Shown here: positions 1 to 10,979 of the stretch, in pieces
Layout: each line of letters starts with the position of its first letter
Numbering within the stretch: position 1 is the first letter of the stretch
Assembly (NCBI GenBank): GCA_029204225.1
Contig: CM055095.1
Span: 64,030,136-64,094,135 of the forward strand
DNA from: Diphasiastrum complanatum
Taxonomy: Eukaryota; Streptophyta; Lycopodiopsida; Lycopodiales; Lycopodiaceae
DNA: 64,000 bases
Reading direction: 5' to 3'
Translations under genes and position numbers: made by a program
Notes under the pieces: generated by a model
What the model saw: only the letters and a program-made list of their open reading frames with translations
Told to the model about the DNA's origin: nothing
The model's database searches: none

Positions 1-2190
1 CGCTGAAGTCCTACAGCTGAACTAGAGAGTAGAACCACATCATCTACATAAAGAAGGATAGGGATAATAAGATCTGCAAGAGGACAGCCATCTCCACCTT
101 CTTCCCGAATGATCTGCTCAAGGTCGTCAATGTATAGAGCAAATAGGGTGGGTGATAAGGGACATCCCTGCTTTACTCCGACCGTACTATGGATATATGA
201 AGACCATCCATCTCCATCATGGAATCAGGCCAAAACTCTCTCGTATAATGTGATGATAGCAGCAATGACTTCCTGTGAGAAACCAAGGGATGCCAAACGC
301 TGGAGCAGCAAGTGTCTCGGAACCGAATCAAATGCTTTGCGGAAGTCCACAAAGCAGCAATAGACTCTCTGTTTCGTGAACTTCGCCGCCTCAATGATAC
401 ATCTCAGTATGAATATCTGGTCCGCTGTGGAATAGCCTGCTCTAAAACCAGCCTGTCCCATAGCATATAACTCCTCTGTCTCTACATAAGAGCTGATGAT
501 AGACTGCATAACTGAACCATAGAGCTTAGCCATAGTGTGACTGATCATAATAGTACGATAGTTGTCTACATTCAGAGGATCACCAGCCTTAAGTATAGGG
601 TGCAACAGGTTAGTATACCAGGATGTGGGAAGGCCAAAAATAACAGATTGGTTAAAAATGTGGGAGATGTATGGAGCAACAATATGGGCGATAGGTTTTA
701 GAAAGTCCATACTTAGAGAGTCAACATCAATGGCTTTATGGTTTTGACCATTTTTTATGGCGTTTTCAATCATGGACGGAGTGAAAAGGGTGAATTCTGA
801 GGGTCGCGGTGAGAGAGAGATGGAAGGAGAGTCAATTGTATTAATTCTTGCAGCATAGTCAATCCAAGATTCAATGGCAATAGGAGCTGGCATACATGAG
901 TTTTTAGAAAACATCTTCCAAAAGAAGGTAGAAGAAGAGGAGTCCAAGGAATCGATGAGTTTCTGTGCCAGAGACTGAAAGTACGTAGTCTTTTTCCGCA
1001 AAGTCATTCTATGGTATTCTTTTTGTCTAGATGCTAAGGTGTCGGGAGAATGGTATTGAGCGTGAACAACCTGCTTGTGTAGAGAGAGGCACTCATCATC
1101 ATACCATCTATTGTAAGTGCGTTTATGAGACGAGAAAGTTTTCAGAGGATATGCAGCACTGGCTGAGTGAAAAAGCGATTGAGATAAAAAGGCGGCTTGT
1201 TGGTCTACCGAAGATGAGAAAGGGAAATCGGCGAGTAGTGTGGCCAGAGAGGAAGTGTACGTAGGAAGACCAAGTGGAGAGAAAGATGGACGATTGCGAC
1301 GTGTGGAATGAGGTGTTGTAGCAGTACCACGAGTGGCACGGCCCATAGACAGGAGCAATAGAGAGTGATCAGAAATGGTAGGGTGCATAATATGAAAAGT
1401 ATGAAGAAATGGAATCAAGGCTGGTGAGCCAATGAAGTAGTCAACAACGCTGTGACCACCCCCCGTGCGGATGACAGGTATACACAGATGATGATGGCCA
1501 TCGAGATAGGCCATTAAAAATGGCTAACGAGTGAGCTTCTGCAAGTCCAAGTAGCTGTTCGCCAAAGTGTGTAGCTGGGGTATCTGCATCCTAAGAGGTC
1601 CTATCCAAACTCACATCCAAAACCTGGATATGTAGGAAATCACTATCTGCATGAAACTCTGTCTGCTGGGTGCTGGTACGAGCATTAAAATATCCTGCTA
1701 AAAGAATAAGGCCCTGCTGTGCAAAGCTGGCAATATCCTCTGAGAGAGCTTGGAAGGGGTCACCACCATAGTCTGCAAACGCTGATGTCTGAGGTGCAAA
1801 ATAACAAACTACTATAAAGAGATCTTGAGGTAGCCCCAAGTAGTGACCAAAAAACTGTAACCAGATGAAACGTGCAAATGGATCACTTTTGAGTAGCTTA
1901 AAATGAGTACGATAAACTTCCTTGGTAAGACATGCAACACCACTAGAGCCACGGGTGGTTTTTCCTCGAACGAAAGGCCTGTATGCTGAATGCCATGAAT
2001 AATCCTGAATGGCTGGAAGGGGTCGATATAGTGATTCATGAGTCTCTGCTAAGAGAAAAATATCACATTGCTGCAAAAAAGAGTGAAAGTCTCCTGCTGA
2101 AGAAGATGAAAGCACACCGTTACAATTCCAAAAACCAATTCGTAATGGCCGAGGGGATCTCGGGCAGTTGTTCCCGGGATCCCCGACTTC
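1..2190 (-). pseudogene. LINE ORF2: endonuclease and reverse transcriptase, broken, 3'-truncated by window
   Basis: ORF2 nicks target DNA and reverse-transcribes the element. The AP-type endonuclease begins with IGFWNCNG (around 2139-2116) and continues through LLAETH. The usual GDFNAR motif reads GYFNAR, with the Asp codon replaced by TAT at 1690-1692, so the nuclease is probably dead. A TAG at 1591-1593 and a frameshift near 1450 follow, then SVVDYFIGS and SDHSLLL. The RT part (225-1514) includes AGFRAGYSTADQIFILR and motif A, FVDFRKAFDSVPR. After another frameshift near 225 come KQGCPLSPTLFALYIDDL and the catalytic YVDD (codons at 50-39). RNase H or zinc-knuckle parts would lie beyond the left edge. 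Confidence 0.9.
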
Positions 2191-3091
2191 TTATTGTGAA
2201 ATTTTATCGTAGAATTTAGGCTTGCCTTCAATAAAGACCACTCTTTGATTCCTAGCATTGGCCTCATGAATGACCAATTTCCTCGCTTGCCATTGTGTGT
2301 GTGTTAGATCTTCATCCATAAAAATAAAAGATCCTTTGAGCTTAGCTCGAAGGCGTAAAGCAGCATTGTGTCATTGAATGGAATGAAACTTTAGGAATAA
2401 GACCTTATCATCAAATTTGCTCCGCCAAGCAGTGTCAAATCCCTCCATATTATGTGCAAGCTTAGATACAAGGTGGTCTTTCGCCTCATCAAGAGTCTTG
2501 TTTCCATTAGGAATACCCCTAACTCGTATATTAAGAGCCTTCTTGGCTCTTCTCTCATGTTCCGTAAAAACATTCTCTAGGGTAGGGCTGAACTTGGCTA
2601 GAGAAATTACCGTCCTGCTTGAAAACTGAAGCCCAAGTACGAGTTTTTTCCACTTCCTTTGCCAAGGACGAGATTTTACTTTCCACATCTTGCTGCGAAT
2701 GAGTATCCTGCATCCCTTTCTCTTTCATCATGTCGATAGTGCTTTGCAAATCCTTATTTTGAAGAATGACCCTGGTAAGTTCTCCATGAAGCGTCTGATT
2801 TTGTAGCTGCAATTTCTTGATAAATTGAAACACTTCTTTGAACTGATGTTGTAAGTAGCTGTGAAGAGAATCAAAGTCGGATAAGTTGCTAGGTTGTAAT
2901 TGCTCTGCAGGGATATGATAGGCATCTACAAAAGATAAAATCGGGACCGGTACATTGGCAATGCCCGGCAATGGAAGATGAGGTGATGACTGGCCGACAG
3001 CTGAAGAGCCAGCGATGGCCAGGTTAGCAGGTGAGTGGCAAGCAGGAGAAGAGGGGGGCGAAGGAGACCCCCCCTTTTTGATTGAGGCCAT
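2191..3091 (-). pseudogene. LINE ORF1-like protein, broken
   Basis: ORF1 of L1-like elements is an RNA-binding chaperone that coats the element's RNA. Here the ATG at 3091 opens a 178-codon frame with a Ser/Pro-rich head and a heptad-like middle (SLHSYLQHQFKEVFQFIKKL), consistent with a coiled coil. A frameshift near 2600-2640 leads into RRAKKALNIRVRGIPNG, which resembles the RNA-recognition part of L1 ORF1. A TGA at 2371-2373 interrupts that frame; a C-to-T change of CGA would explain it. The same frame then continues through LRLRAKLKGSFIFMDEDLT to TAA at 2191-2193. The family assignment rests on gene order and the RVRGIP and LKG.IF..EDLT motifs. Confidence 0.75.
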
Positions 3092-3726
3092 ATCAAAGAT
3101 GCTGACAAGGATTGAGTGGGACAGAACCTGAGGACAGGTAGGGACTGGTCAGGAAGGCAGGACCGGAGTGGATAGGACCTGAGCGGAGGACAGAAGCAAG
3201 CTAAAACCTCCAGTAGAAAGTCCAGAGTCTAATTACAAAGTTGCCAGAAGCTCTACAAAGGGTGCCGCCTCAGAAATAGGCCTCGCTTGAGCTTTGCTAG
3301 CAAGAGTTGTCCATGCATCTATATCATATTTGTAAGTGTTTATCCGCTACGCTCCTTCTCGTTCAATGGCGAGCCAAGCCCAGCAATCTTCGAAGGATGA
3401 CATGTAGCCGTAGAGATCCGAACTGCTCCAGTTGGCCTACCTCTAATCAAATCTTGATCGTCCCAGCAAACACATGACCTGCCTCAAAATTTGATTTGAG
3501 GTCATTGTTAGATAAACCGAGATACTTTGCACATGCACCAGGATTGCAGAAACAGCCTGTCAGCTACTATCATGTTGAAAATCCTAAGAACTTCAGATGA
3601 TGAGTTCTCTTGCGAGGCTGAAAAATATCAACCGAAATTGCTTCTGGATGAAGAGGGACAATGCGCACAGATGCCTGGGCAGACCCTCCCTTGCAAATCC
3701 GCCAGAATTTCAGCCTCAGTTCTCAG

Positions 3727-3730
<4 letters not shown>
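3092..3730. other. non-coding stretch upstream of the LINE
   Basis: No gene is recognised. It may include the LINE 5' UTR. On the minus strand around 3400-3240 there is a short open stretch (MSSFEDCWAWLAIERE, then a stop, then DIDAWTTLASKAQARP) that looks protein-like but that I cannot assign. Confidence 0.4.

Positions 3731-3774
<44 letters not shown>
3731..3774 (+). repeat. (GA)n microsatellite
   Basis: An almost pure GA dinucleotide tract of about 44 bp runs into a short G-rich stretch. It ends about 15 bp before the ATG of the hAT-1 reading frame. Confidence 0.97.
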
Positions 3775-3781
<7 letters not shown>

Positions 3782-3792
3782 AGAGGGCCACC

Positions 3793-5195
3793 ATGCCGAG
3801 GGATAGGGATCACTTGTGGGATCACGTCACCATTGCTGCGGCCTATGGCACATCGGGCACGAAGAGATGGACTTGCAGATACTGTCACCAGTCTTACACT
3901 GGAGGGCCTACACGCATCAGTGCACATTTGTTACGTTTGAGGGGGTGCGAGATTGCCCCTTGTATGCATGCTCCTGACACGCTACTCACTCCTGTCGCAT
4001 CGGAGGAGGTTGGCCCTTCGAGGATGGGGCCCAGACCGAGAGGTAAACATTCAACTCTAAGACTCTTACACTTCAAACATTCATCAAGTTTTAAGTTTTA
4101 ACTCAAGTCTCACATGATACATCGAGTCTGAAGTTTCAAGTTTCAAGTTCAACAATCATTGATCATCTAATTTCTAAATTGTATTGTAATTTGTCTTTTT
4201 TGGCATATCGAGATGCAGTCACGGCGACACAGCCAGAGGCCACCACATCACGCCCCCCAGTTGCCATCCACTCACCCCTCGCTTCCCATGGCTCAGAGGA
4301 CAGAGCTGCAGATGAGGCAGGGCCTAGTATCCTGACCCGCCTTCTGGTGCAGGATCCTCGACACCACCTCTAGCCATGACCATACCGGCACCACATCATC
4401 CACCTGAGAGAGGGAGAGGTAGACGGGGCCGCACTACACAGATGGGGGGTAGGGAGTATTATGTGTCCAGCTTCACTCCCAGAGCCATGGCAGAGGCAGA
4501 GGTTGCCGTTCGACAATTGTTCTACACCTGCGATCTGCCATTTCATCTGGCTAGGACCCCGCGATGGAGGAGGGCGACGAGTGCAGTGAGTGCGATTGGG
4601 CAGGTGTGGCCGGGGCCATCTTGTGAGCACCTGAGGACGAAGGGACTTCTTGTTGATGAGCGGGCTTCTGTTGACCAGAAGCTACATACCTCTTAGGAAG
4701 GCATGGGCCCAGTACGTACACTACTATCCTTTTAAATTTATGCATTGTAAACTTTAAAGACTTTATGATGATTGATCTGAGATCATTGATATGTATTATG
4801 TAGTATGTACATTGTAATTTGTACATTAAGTTTTCATACATTGTGCCATGTGGTGGCATTGCACATGCCACAATGCATACTTATTACTTGTTAATTGCAG
4901 TTAGCTATTTATGTTTAATCATGAATCATGAATCATGATTGTAATTTGTCAATATTCAAATGATCATTTATCATTGAAATTTGCCATGAAATTTGAATTA
5001 CAATTTACGATCTCGGATCTATCATCTTGTCTTGTCACTTGTAATTTGTGCAACACTGCAATGTGAGTCGTGACTTGTCACCTGTGAACTTTCAACTAGG
5101 TATGGTTGCACCATCATATCTGATGGTTGGAGCGATACGAGGACGCGCCACATATTGAATATCCTGGTGTCTTTGTGCATGGTGATGATGACTTA
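3793..5195 (+). pseudogene. hAT-family transposase relic (hAT-1)
   Basis: hAT transposases are cut-and-paste enzymes with an N-terminal BED zinc finger and a DUF659/RNase-H-like core. The ATG at 3793 sits in a good context (GCCACCATG) and opens a BED-like finger: KRWTCRYCHQSYTGGPTRIS, then AHLLRLRG. A plausible splice donor (GAG|GTAAAC) is at 4042/4043 and an acceptor (GCAG) ends at 4218. Exon 2 carries a proline/arginine-rich stretch and AEAEVAVRQLFYTCDLPFHL (about 4490-4550), the conserved region before DUF659, with at least one frameshift. A later scrap at about 5099-5190 encodes GCTIISDGWSDTRTRH, the first DUF659 block. The rest of the catalytic core and the C-terminal dimerisation domain are absent. 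Confidence 0.8.
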
Positions 5196-7597
5196 ACAAA
5201 AGATCTTCTTCGTTACCAACCTTGAGAATTGACCCGTAGATCAGAAAAATGAATTTATAGAAGATTTAAGTAAAGAAAACAATTTTAGAAAACACTTCCA
5301 TTAACCATTTTTGTGACGTCGTCCAAGGTCATCGAGTAATTTAAAATTACTTTCCAAGGAATCACAAAAAATCGGGTTAATAAATGTGTTAAGAAATTCA
5401 CCAATATATCTTTTACACAGAAATAGCTTACCGGGTTTCCGGTTTTGTAAATTTGAGATATCCTAAAAGGGGTCATGACCAATATCTCAAATTTCCGACA
5501 AAACACCCGTTTTATGATCGATAGTATTTGGCATCAATTAGATTTACGGCCTTACTACGGTCAATTGATCCAGTTAGTTTCAAATCTTCATTTTGGAATC
5601 GCCTGGTTCCCATACCACAGGTTCTTCCTCCATGAAGGCCCTCCACTTCCTGATCAAAGTGTCTTAAAAAATAATTACAAGTATATGAAGTTCTCGGGAA
5701 TTATTAATAAATTCCAACTTCATAAAACAATATCCATTCATAATTTTTTTCGCCCCTTTTTATAATCTCTACGGTCACTGAAAGGATTGTAGTATTCGTA
5801 GTGAGAGATTTAGAAATGGGGAAGAATGAGTTGGCTTTTTCTTGTTCTTATATCATACCGTGTTGGTATGCCCCAGCTTCAAGCGCATCAAGAAAACAAC
5901 TTTTTTTTCGTTTCTATTAAGCTTTCCATCTTAGGCTTTTGGGCCGTTTTTGGCCGTGTTCGTTTTCGAAAAAACGACACCTTGGTCAAAAAAAAAAATA
6001 ATCCAAGAATTCGTGGACATAGGTGTCCAATTCTTGATTGCCCATTGCAGTTAATAAAGTGAATATACATTTTGTCAATTGTGAAAAAAGCTTTACGGAA
6101 CTCCACCAAGAATTCAGCTCAGTCACAGTTCTATGGGTTGCATCCTCAACCACTAGGAGGCCTGATCCAAAGCACCGACGAAATTCGCTTTTGTTATTCT
6201 GGGACGTTGTGCAGCGACCAGCGGTTTATCTAGTCATCGACAACTTCAGGGCTTTAATCGCCGGAAAATTTTCCCGTTGTTAGCCCAAGCTATATATCAT
6301 AATGGCTAATTATTGAATAAATTTTGCATTCGATTTTTTCTGTTTATTGCCTAGATGAAATTCCAACACACCATGGTCCTGAATTTGGAACCATGTGATT
6401 AACATTTCAGGGGGTCATCACGGTTGAGTGATGCGGGGCGAATTTTCATTTGCCACCCCTCACTAGAATTTCACTCCATCTATTTGCATATGAAAACCGA
6501 AAAAATTGAAAAATTTTACGTTCGGTTGAACTCATTACGGGTATATTTTTTCTAATAGAGCAATGTCCAAAAAAACGTAGTTTTTATCGGGCCATATGGT
6601 GCTTATAGAATTTATACCAATGAGCTTTGCAAAATGGATGTAAGCAATAAAAGTTCGGAAAAAACTTGTCAAATGTGTCAAAAATCTATTTAACATCAAT
6701 GTAAACTCCTCAACCAAGGATCCCTATTCTAAGTATGCCAATTACAAGCAACAGAAGGGAAACGGATGGTGGACAAACCAACCCAACCAAACCTAGATCG
6801 AACGGATCTAGCCCCCAAGCTATGGATCAATCACAAACAGGAATGAGGTATCTCACCAGCAGCATACGGCTACCAGTCATGCAATCAAGCACACACTAGT
6901 GAGAGCCCAATAGGTATACTTATACCCTCCAAGGCCCATGCACCACTAGTAGTGCACTGTGACACCTCACTGGACACCTCTGCAGCCTACTGGGGCCACG
7001 TCATCCAGTTCCCCAATGACTCAATGAAAGACCCATATAAATCCACCATCATGAGTTTAGTCCTACAACAATTCCCTTATAATCACAATTAACTTACGGG
7101 TTGTTGGTCTACTGATCTCTAGCGTGGACACGCCACCCGAGACCAGTCGTGGGCATGATAGGGAGCATCATCCATAGGAGGACGTGGCCGTAAAATGCTA
7201 TAAACTAGCTACGAATGAAAGCAGAACAAAGCAGAAGTGAAATAAGCCCACAACCCGGGCCAGGTATAACGGAAGAACTACAGAAAAAGTACCAATGCCC
7301 ACAACCCGGGCTAGGTGGAGAATAAGTACATATCAACGAAAGTAAGTGTGAAGTGTCCGCTGAGTGGAGCATACAGTGGGCCCTGATGGAGGCAGTGCCG
7401 ACTACATCTGGGCTTTTTCCGCGGTGGCACAGGGATAGGAATCTCATCATGGAGTCATCAGCATGTGCTCGAGTGCGGAAGAAGCCAGCGAGAAGTAGTT
7501 GGTGGGAGTCTAACCCCAGGTGATCTGGTACAGTCAGATGAGACTGACGGAGAGTAAGCATCTCATGAACAAGAAGTCCCAAGCAACGAGCATCAGG
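5196..7597. other. non-coding stretch, no recognised gene
   Basis: Open frames here are short and resemble nothing I know. Visible structure is an imperfect inverted repeat at 5430-5510 and a pair of direct repeats (GCCCACAACCCGGGC) at 7246-7260 and 7297-7311. The right part, roughly 7200-7597, may be the 3' UTR of the LINE scrap that follows. Confidence 0.5.
5430..5510. repeat. imperfect inverted repeat with palindromic centre
   Basis: The left arm (from 5430) and right arm (to 5510) share GTTTTGT[CGG]AAATTTGAGATAT in opposite orientations, differing by a three-base insertion and outer mismatches. The centre contains the palindrome GGTCATGACC at 5471-5480. It could form a long hairpin or be the core of a small foldback or MITE-like element. 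Confidence 0.7.
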
Positions 7598-7872
7598 TTA
7601 GGAGACAAAACTACGAAGTGTATGCGGGCCATCGCGGAAGAGACAATAATACCTCCCCCGTATCTCATAATACAACAGACATCTGAGGAGGGAATGGGCT
7701 TCATCTTCCACCTCCTGCAACGAGCACAAGCGACATAGACGACGCTCCCGGGGGATATTCCATGCACGAATGGCCTCAATAGCAAGCTGATGAGAGGAAA
7801 TGCGCAACTACCCAAGACAATAGCGCAGGGGTGTGATAGGGGCTGTGCGAGATAGAGCGGCAACAATGGCAA
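7598..7872 (-). pseudogene. LINE ORF2 C-terminal fragment with zinc knuckle
   Basis: The minus strand encodes RISSHQLAIEAIRAWNIPRE followed by RLCRLCSLQEVEDEAHSLLRC. This is the Cys/His motif (C-x2-C ... H-x4-C) typical of the extreme C-terminus of plant LINE ORF2 after the reverse transcriptase. Upstream similarity (PLRYCLG) is in another frame, so there is a frameshift near 7807. A GA/CT microsatellite starts immediately beyond and replaces the remainder of the element. Whether it is the same family as the LINE at 1-3091 cannot be judged, because that copy lacks this part. Confidence 0.75.
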
Positions 7873-7884
7873 ACCAGAAAGATC

Positions 7885-7931
7885 CAGAGAGAGAGAGAGA
7901 TGGACATGGTGAGTGAGAGAGGGAGAGAGAG

Positions 7932-7998
<67 letters not shown>

Positions 7999-8012
7999 GA
8001 GAGAGAGAGAGG
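7885..8012 (+). repeat. (GA)n microsatellite, interrupted
   Basis: GA repeats with a few interruptions; the longest uninterrupted block starts at about 7936. It abuts the truncated LINE fragment. Confidence 0.95.
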
Positions 8013-8046
8013 GAGTTGTGTGTGTGTGACATGATGTGTGTTTGAG

Positions 8047-8120
8047 TTTAGGGTTTAGGTGTGTGCTTGGGTTTAGGGTTTAGGAGGAGAGAGAGAGATA
8101 TTGGATTTAGGGTTTAGGGT
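8047..8120 (+). repeat. TTTAGGG-type (plant telomere-like) repeat block, G-strand on plus
   Basis: Four short runs of GTTTAGGGTTTAGG or close variants are separated by TG-rich spacer. The block lies about 40 bp upstream of the ATG of hAT-2 and is mirrored in opposite orientation beyond the gene at 10,852-10,979. Confidence 0.8.
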
Positions 8121-8161
8121 GTGTGTGTGTGTGTTTGAGAGAGAGAGAGTGAGAGAGAAAG

Positions 8162-10465
8162 ATGGCCGCTTCTCCCATTTGGGACGAGGTGGAGATGTTG
8201 CCCGACAGAAAGTGGCGTTGCCCTTTTTGTCGAAAAGAGTTGGGAGGGAACGCGTCCTGGGTGCGAGCACATTTGGGAGGATTGCGTACCCGGCCCACAG
8301 GGGGGACGCTACGGGATCGGCGTTTGTACATCCATCCCCGCCGTAGAGAGGGCTCACATTCTTGACACATATACTGAGCCACCGCACACCGCCTCCACCA
8401 CCGCACCCGCCCCCGCTTCTGCCTCCGCCACCGCTTCCGCCTCCGCCACCGCCATCCCCACCCCCTCCGCCAATACTCCCCATGGATCCACAGCCTCCAC
8501 TTCCGCAGCTGCAGCTATGCCACCACCTCCAGAGCTGCACCGTCCATCCGCATCCTCTCAGCCATCCACATTCCGAGGCACCAGACAGACCACCATGCCG
8601 AGATCTCTCAGAGAGGGACAACACAGGGAGGCCACTAGGACCATAGCACAGATGTTCTATGACTTGAACCTCCCCTTCATCATGGCCACATCTCGCATCT
8701 TTCGAGAGGCGATCTCGAAAGTTGCAGTCTGCGGGACCAGCTACACCACCCACAGCCGACGTGCTGCGCGGCCCTTTGCTCTAGGGGCGGGTTGCCGAGG
8801 TCAGAGAGAGACTAGCCGCATTGCAGGAGGGTTGGGATGCCTACGGTTGTTCCATCATGGCTGATGGGTGGACTGATCGTCGTAAATGTCCACTCATCAT
8901 CATCATTGTGTCCAGCTGCTACGGTTCCATGTTCCTCCGCAGCATCGACGCCTCCGAGGCAGGGAGAGTGCACACGACCGAGTACATCTACGGCATCATC
9001 CGCGAGGCGATATAGGAGGTTGGGCCACAACGCGTTGTCCAGGTACTAGCTCTTTCATTGGTTGCTTGATCATTTATTGCGCAATGTGTTAACAAAGGAT
9101 TCGTTAGTTTTCAATTGATTGCAATGTGTTTTCAAGCTGTGCATTAATTGAATCAGCTGTTCGCGACAGGTTGTGACGGACAGTGTGTCCAACTGCCGAG
9201 GTATGGGGAATCTTCTCATGGCAGAGTACCCCTCCATTGTGTGGACTCCATGTGCCGCACACTCATTGGACCTCCCCTGCATTCCATTGGGCGTTTGCCT
9301 TGGGTCAGTGACCTTCTCAGGAGGGCACTTGCGGTTGTGGACTTCATCACACGCAAGCGCTGCACCACTGCGCTTTTCGGCACATTTAGCAGGTAAGACA
9401 CTACTTATTTTTTATAGCCCATTTGCAGTTCCGCTGCTCACGCCAATATTTCCAGGGATTAGGGATTACGATTGCGAATGCGTTTTCGTGTCTGTTTCTT
9501 ATTTCGTTTTGCAATGTAGGTTGGATTTGAGATCCAAAATGTACTTCTAGAAATTTGCTAGATCTTGTACACATGGACATTTGTGGTCCTGCTTGCGTGT
9601 GTGAGCGAAACTGGTCAACGTTCAGCCTTGTTCACACGAATAGGCGGAACCGCCTCACGCAGGAGCGGTGCAATGACTTGGTGTACTGCAACACCAACAC
9701 CAGGGTGGTTCGGCGCATCGCAGACAACATGAGGGCAGGAGGTGCACATACCCTACTACTGCAGGTAAGTTTCTATGCCCTCACAGTTTAATTTCGTGCC
9801 ATGTAATGCAATCAGTTTAATGCCATCCTGTTGCTTCGGCTATTTTCACGAATGATTGACTTGTGTAGGTCAATCCAGATGACTGCATGGTTCCTGCGGC
9901 TGATCCAGAGCCAGAGCCAGAGCTTGATGCAGACGAGGCTGCTCGCCGTGCACTGCGGGGTGATCTTGAGGATGATCCTGATGCCGAGGAGACTACCCCC
10001 CTCCCTGCCGACGTGCCACTGCCCTCCTCTGATGATGACCACTCATATGATTCAGATGAGACAATCGACATCGCAGGGGATGGTTACCGTGCCCCACCCT
10101 CTACTGCTGCTATAGAGGACCTTGATGATGATGGCTGGGCAGAGGCTGCAGCTCAGAGACACACAAGCAGGGCATCACAGCTTAGGGCATCACAGGCAGG
10201 TAGTTCCCAGAGTGCCCCCCGTGGCAGGGGCAGACCCCCAGGCAGGAGTGTACCACAGAGGGTTCCTTCCGGCAGGCCCAGAGGCAGACCGTTGACGAGG
10301 CCACGCACCGATGACTTTTCCAGGAGTCTATTGGCGGGTGTTGGCCCAGACTTGGAGGAGTCACAAATGCCTCCAAGCATAGACTCCGAGGCTGAGCTTG
10401 TATTTGACACCTCTGTAGATGCATCTGACACGCAGAGGGATGATTTGTTTAGCTTGGACATGTAG
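8162..10465 (+). pseudogene. hAT-family transposase relic (hAT-2) with acidic AT-hook-like tail
   Basis: The ATG at 8162 opens a BED-type finger (DRKWRCPFCRKELGGNASWV, then RAHLGG). After a frameshift comes an Ala/Pro/Ser low-complexity linker (about 8385-8520), then REATRTIAQMFYDLNLPFIM. After another shift come YGCSIMADGWTDRRKCPL (DUF659) and GSMFLRSIDAS. An intron probably separates this from VVTDSVSNCRGMGNLLMAEY and WTPCAAHSLDL (9170-9270), then LPWVSDLLRRALAVVDFIT in another frame. Donor CAG|GTAAGA lies near 9392. The hAT C-terminal block CERNWSTFSLVHTNRRNRL is at about 9598-9655. About 200-250 residues expected between these blocks are missing. The last exon (to the stop at 10,465) is acidic and then basic, with GRGRPPGR and SGRPRGRPLTR, which resemble AT-hooks. 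Confidence 0.85.
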
Positions 10466-10566
10466 ATATTGATACACATAGAGCATCATGTACATTGGCA
10501 GCATATATTTTTTACAGTTTATTGGTGTCATGGCTACCGTATCATGGTTTAGTTCAAATGGTTTGC

Positions 10567-10674
10567 TGAATGGTTAGCTAGAGATGGTTTGCTCTTGCAA
10601 GATGAATGGTTAGTTAGAAATGGTTTGCTTTGTGATCTGTGCAATTTGAATGGTAAGTTAGAAATGGTTTGCTC
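10567..10674 (+). repeat. three degenerate copies of a roughly 26-bp unit
   Basis: TGAATGGTTAGYTAGARATGG followed by TTTGCT recurs at about 10,567, 10,601 and 10,647, spaced 34-46 bp apart, in the 3' flank of the hAT-2 relic. Confidence 0.75.
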
Positions 10675-10851
10675 TGTGCAAGATGAGAGAGAGAGAGAGC
10701 AAGAGCAGACGTAGTATGGAAGTTATATATGTTGCACTTTGTGTTCTACACTAGCACATCTTCATGTCTCTTGTCTCATCTGCTTCATTTCTAACCATTT
10801 CACATCTTTTCTTGTGTCAAATTTAGTTTGCAATTGCATGAAATCGACCCC

Positions 10852-10979
10852 ACACCCTCAACCCTATGCACACACCCTAAACCCTGTTGTAGACTGGCAT
10901 CAACTCTACACCCTAAACTGTAAAACCACAAACCCTAAACCCTAACGACATGGCATCAACCCCACACCCTAAACCCAAA
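10852..10979 (-). repeat. CCCTAAA-type (plant telomere-like) repeat block, opposite orientation to 8047-8120
   Basis: Runs of ACCCTAAACCCTAA and relatives are interspersed with CAC-rich spacer and TGGCATCAAC. Together with 8047-8120 they bracket the hAT-2 relic as an imperfect inverted pair; the outer parts compare as TTTGAGTTTAGGG and TTTGGGTTTAGGG. Confidence 0.75.

Larger units (their letters stand above)
1..3091 (-). mobile_element. LINE-type non-LTR retrotransposon, degenerate, 3' part outside window
   Basis: Two consecutive minus-strand coding regions have the order of an L1-like plant LINE: a coiled-coil/nucleic-acid-binding ORF1 (3091 to 2191), then an endonuclease plus reverse-transcriptase ORF2 (2190 to beyond base 1). 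ORF2 follows ORF1's TAA at 2191-2193 in the same frame. The element carries several frameshifts and stops and is not functional as read. The 3' end and poly(A) are not in the window. Sequence just above 3091 may be its 5' UTR, but I see no boundary. Confidence 0.88.

Noticed and set aside
8400-8480. CCACCGC-type repeat as a CpG-island promoter
   Set aside because: In one frame it reads as an Ala/Pro/Ser linker between the BED finger and DUF659 of the hAT relic, which explains it.
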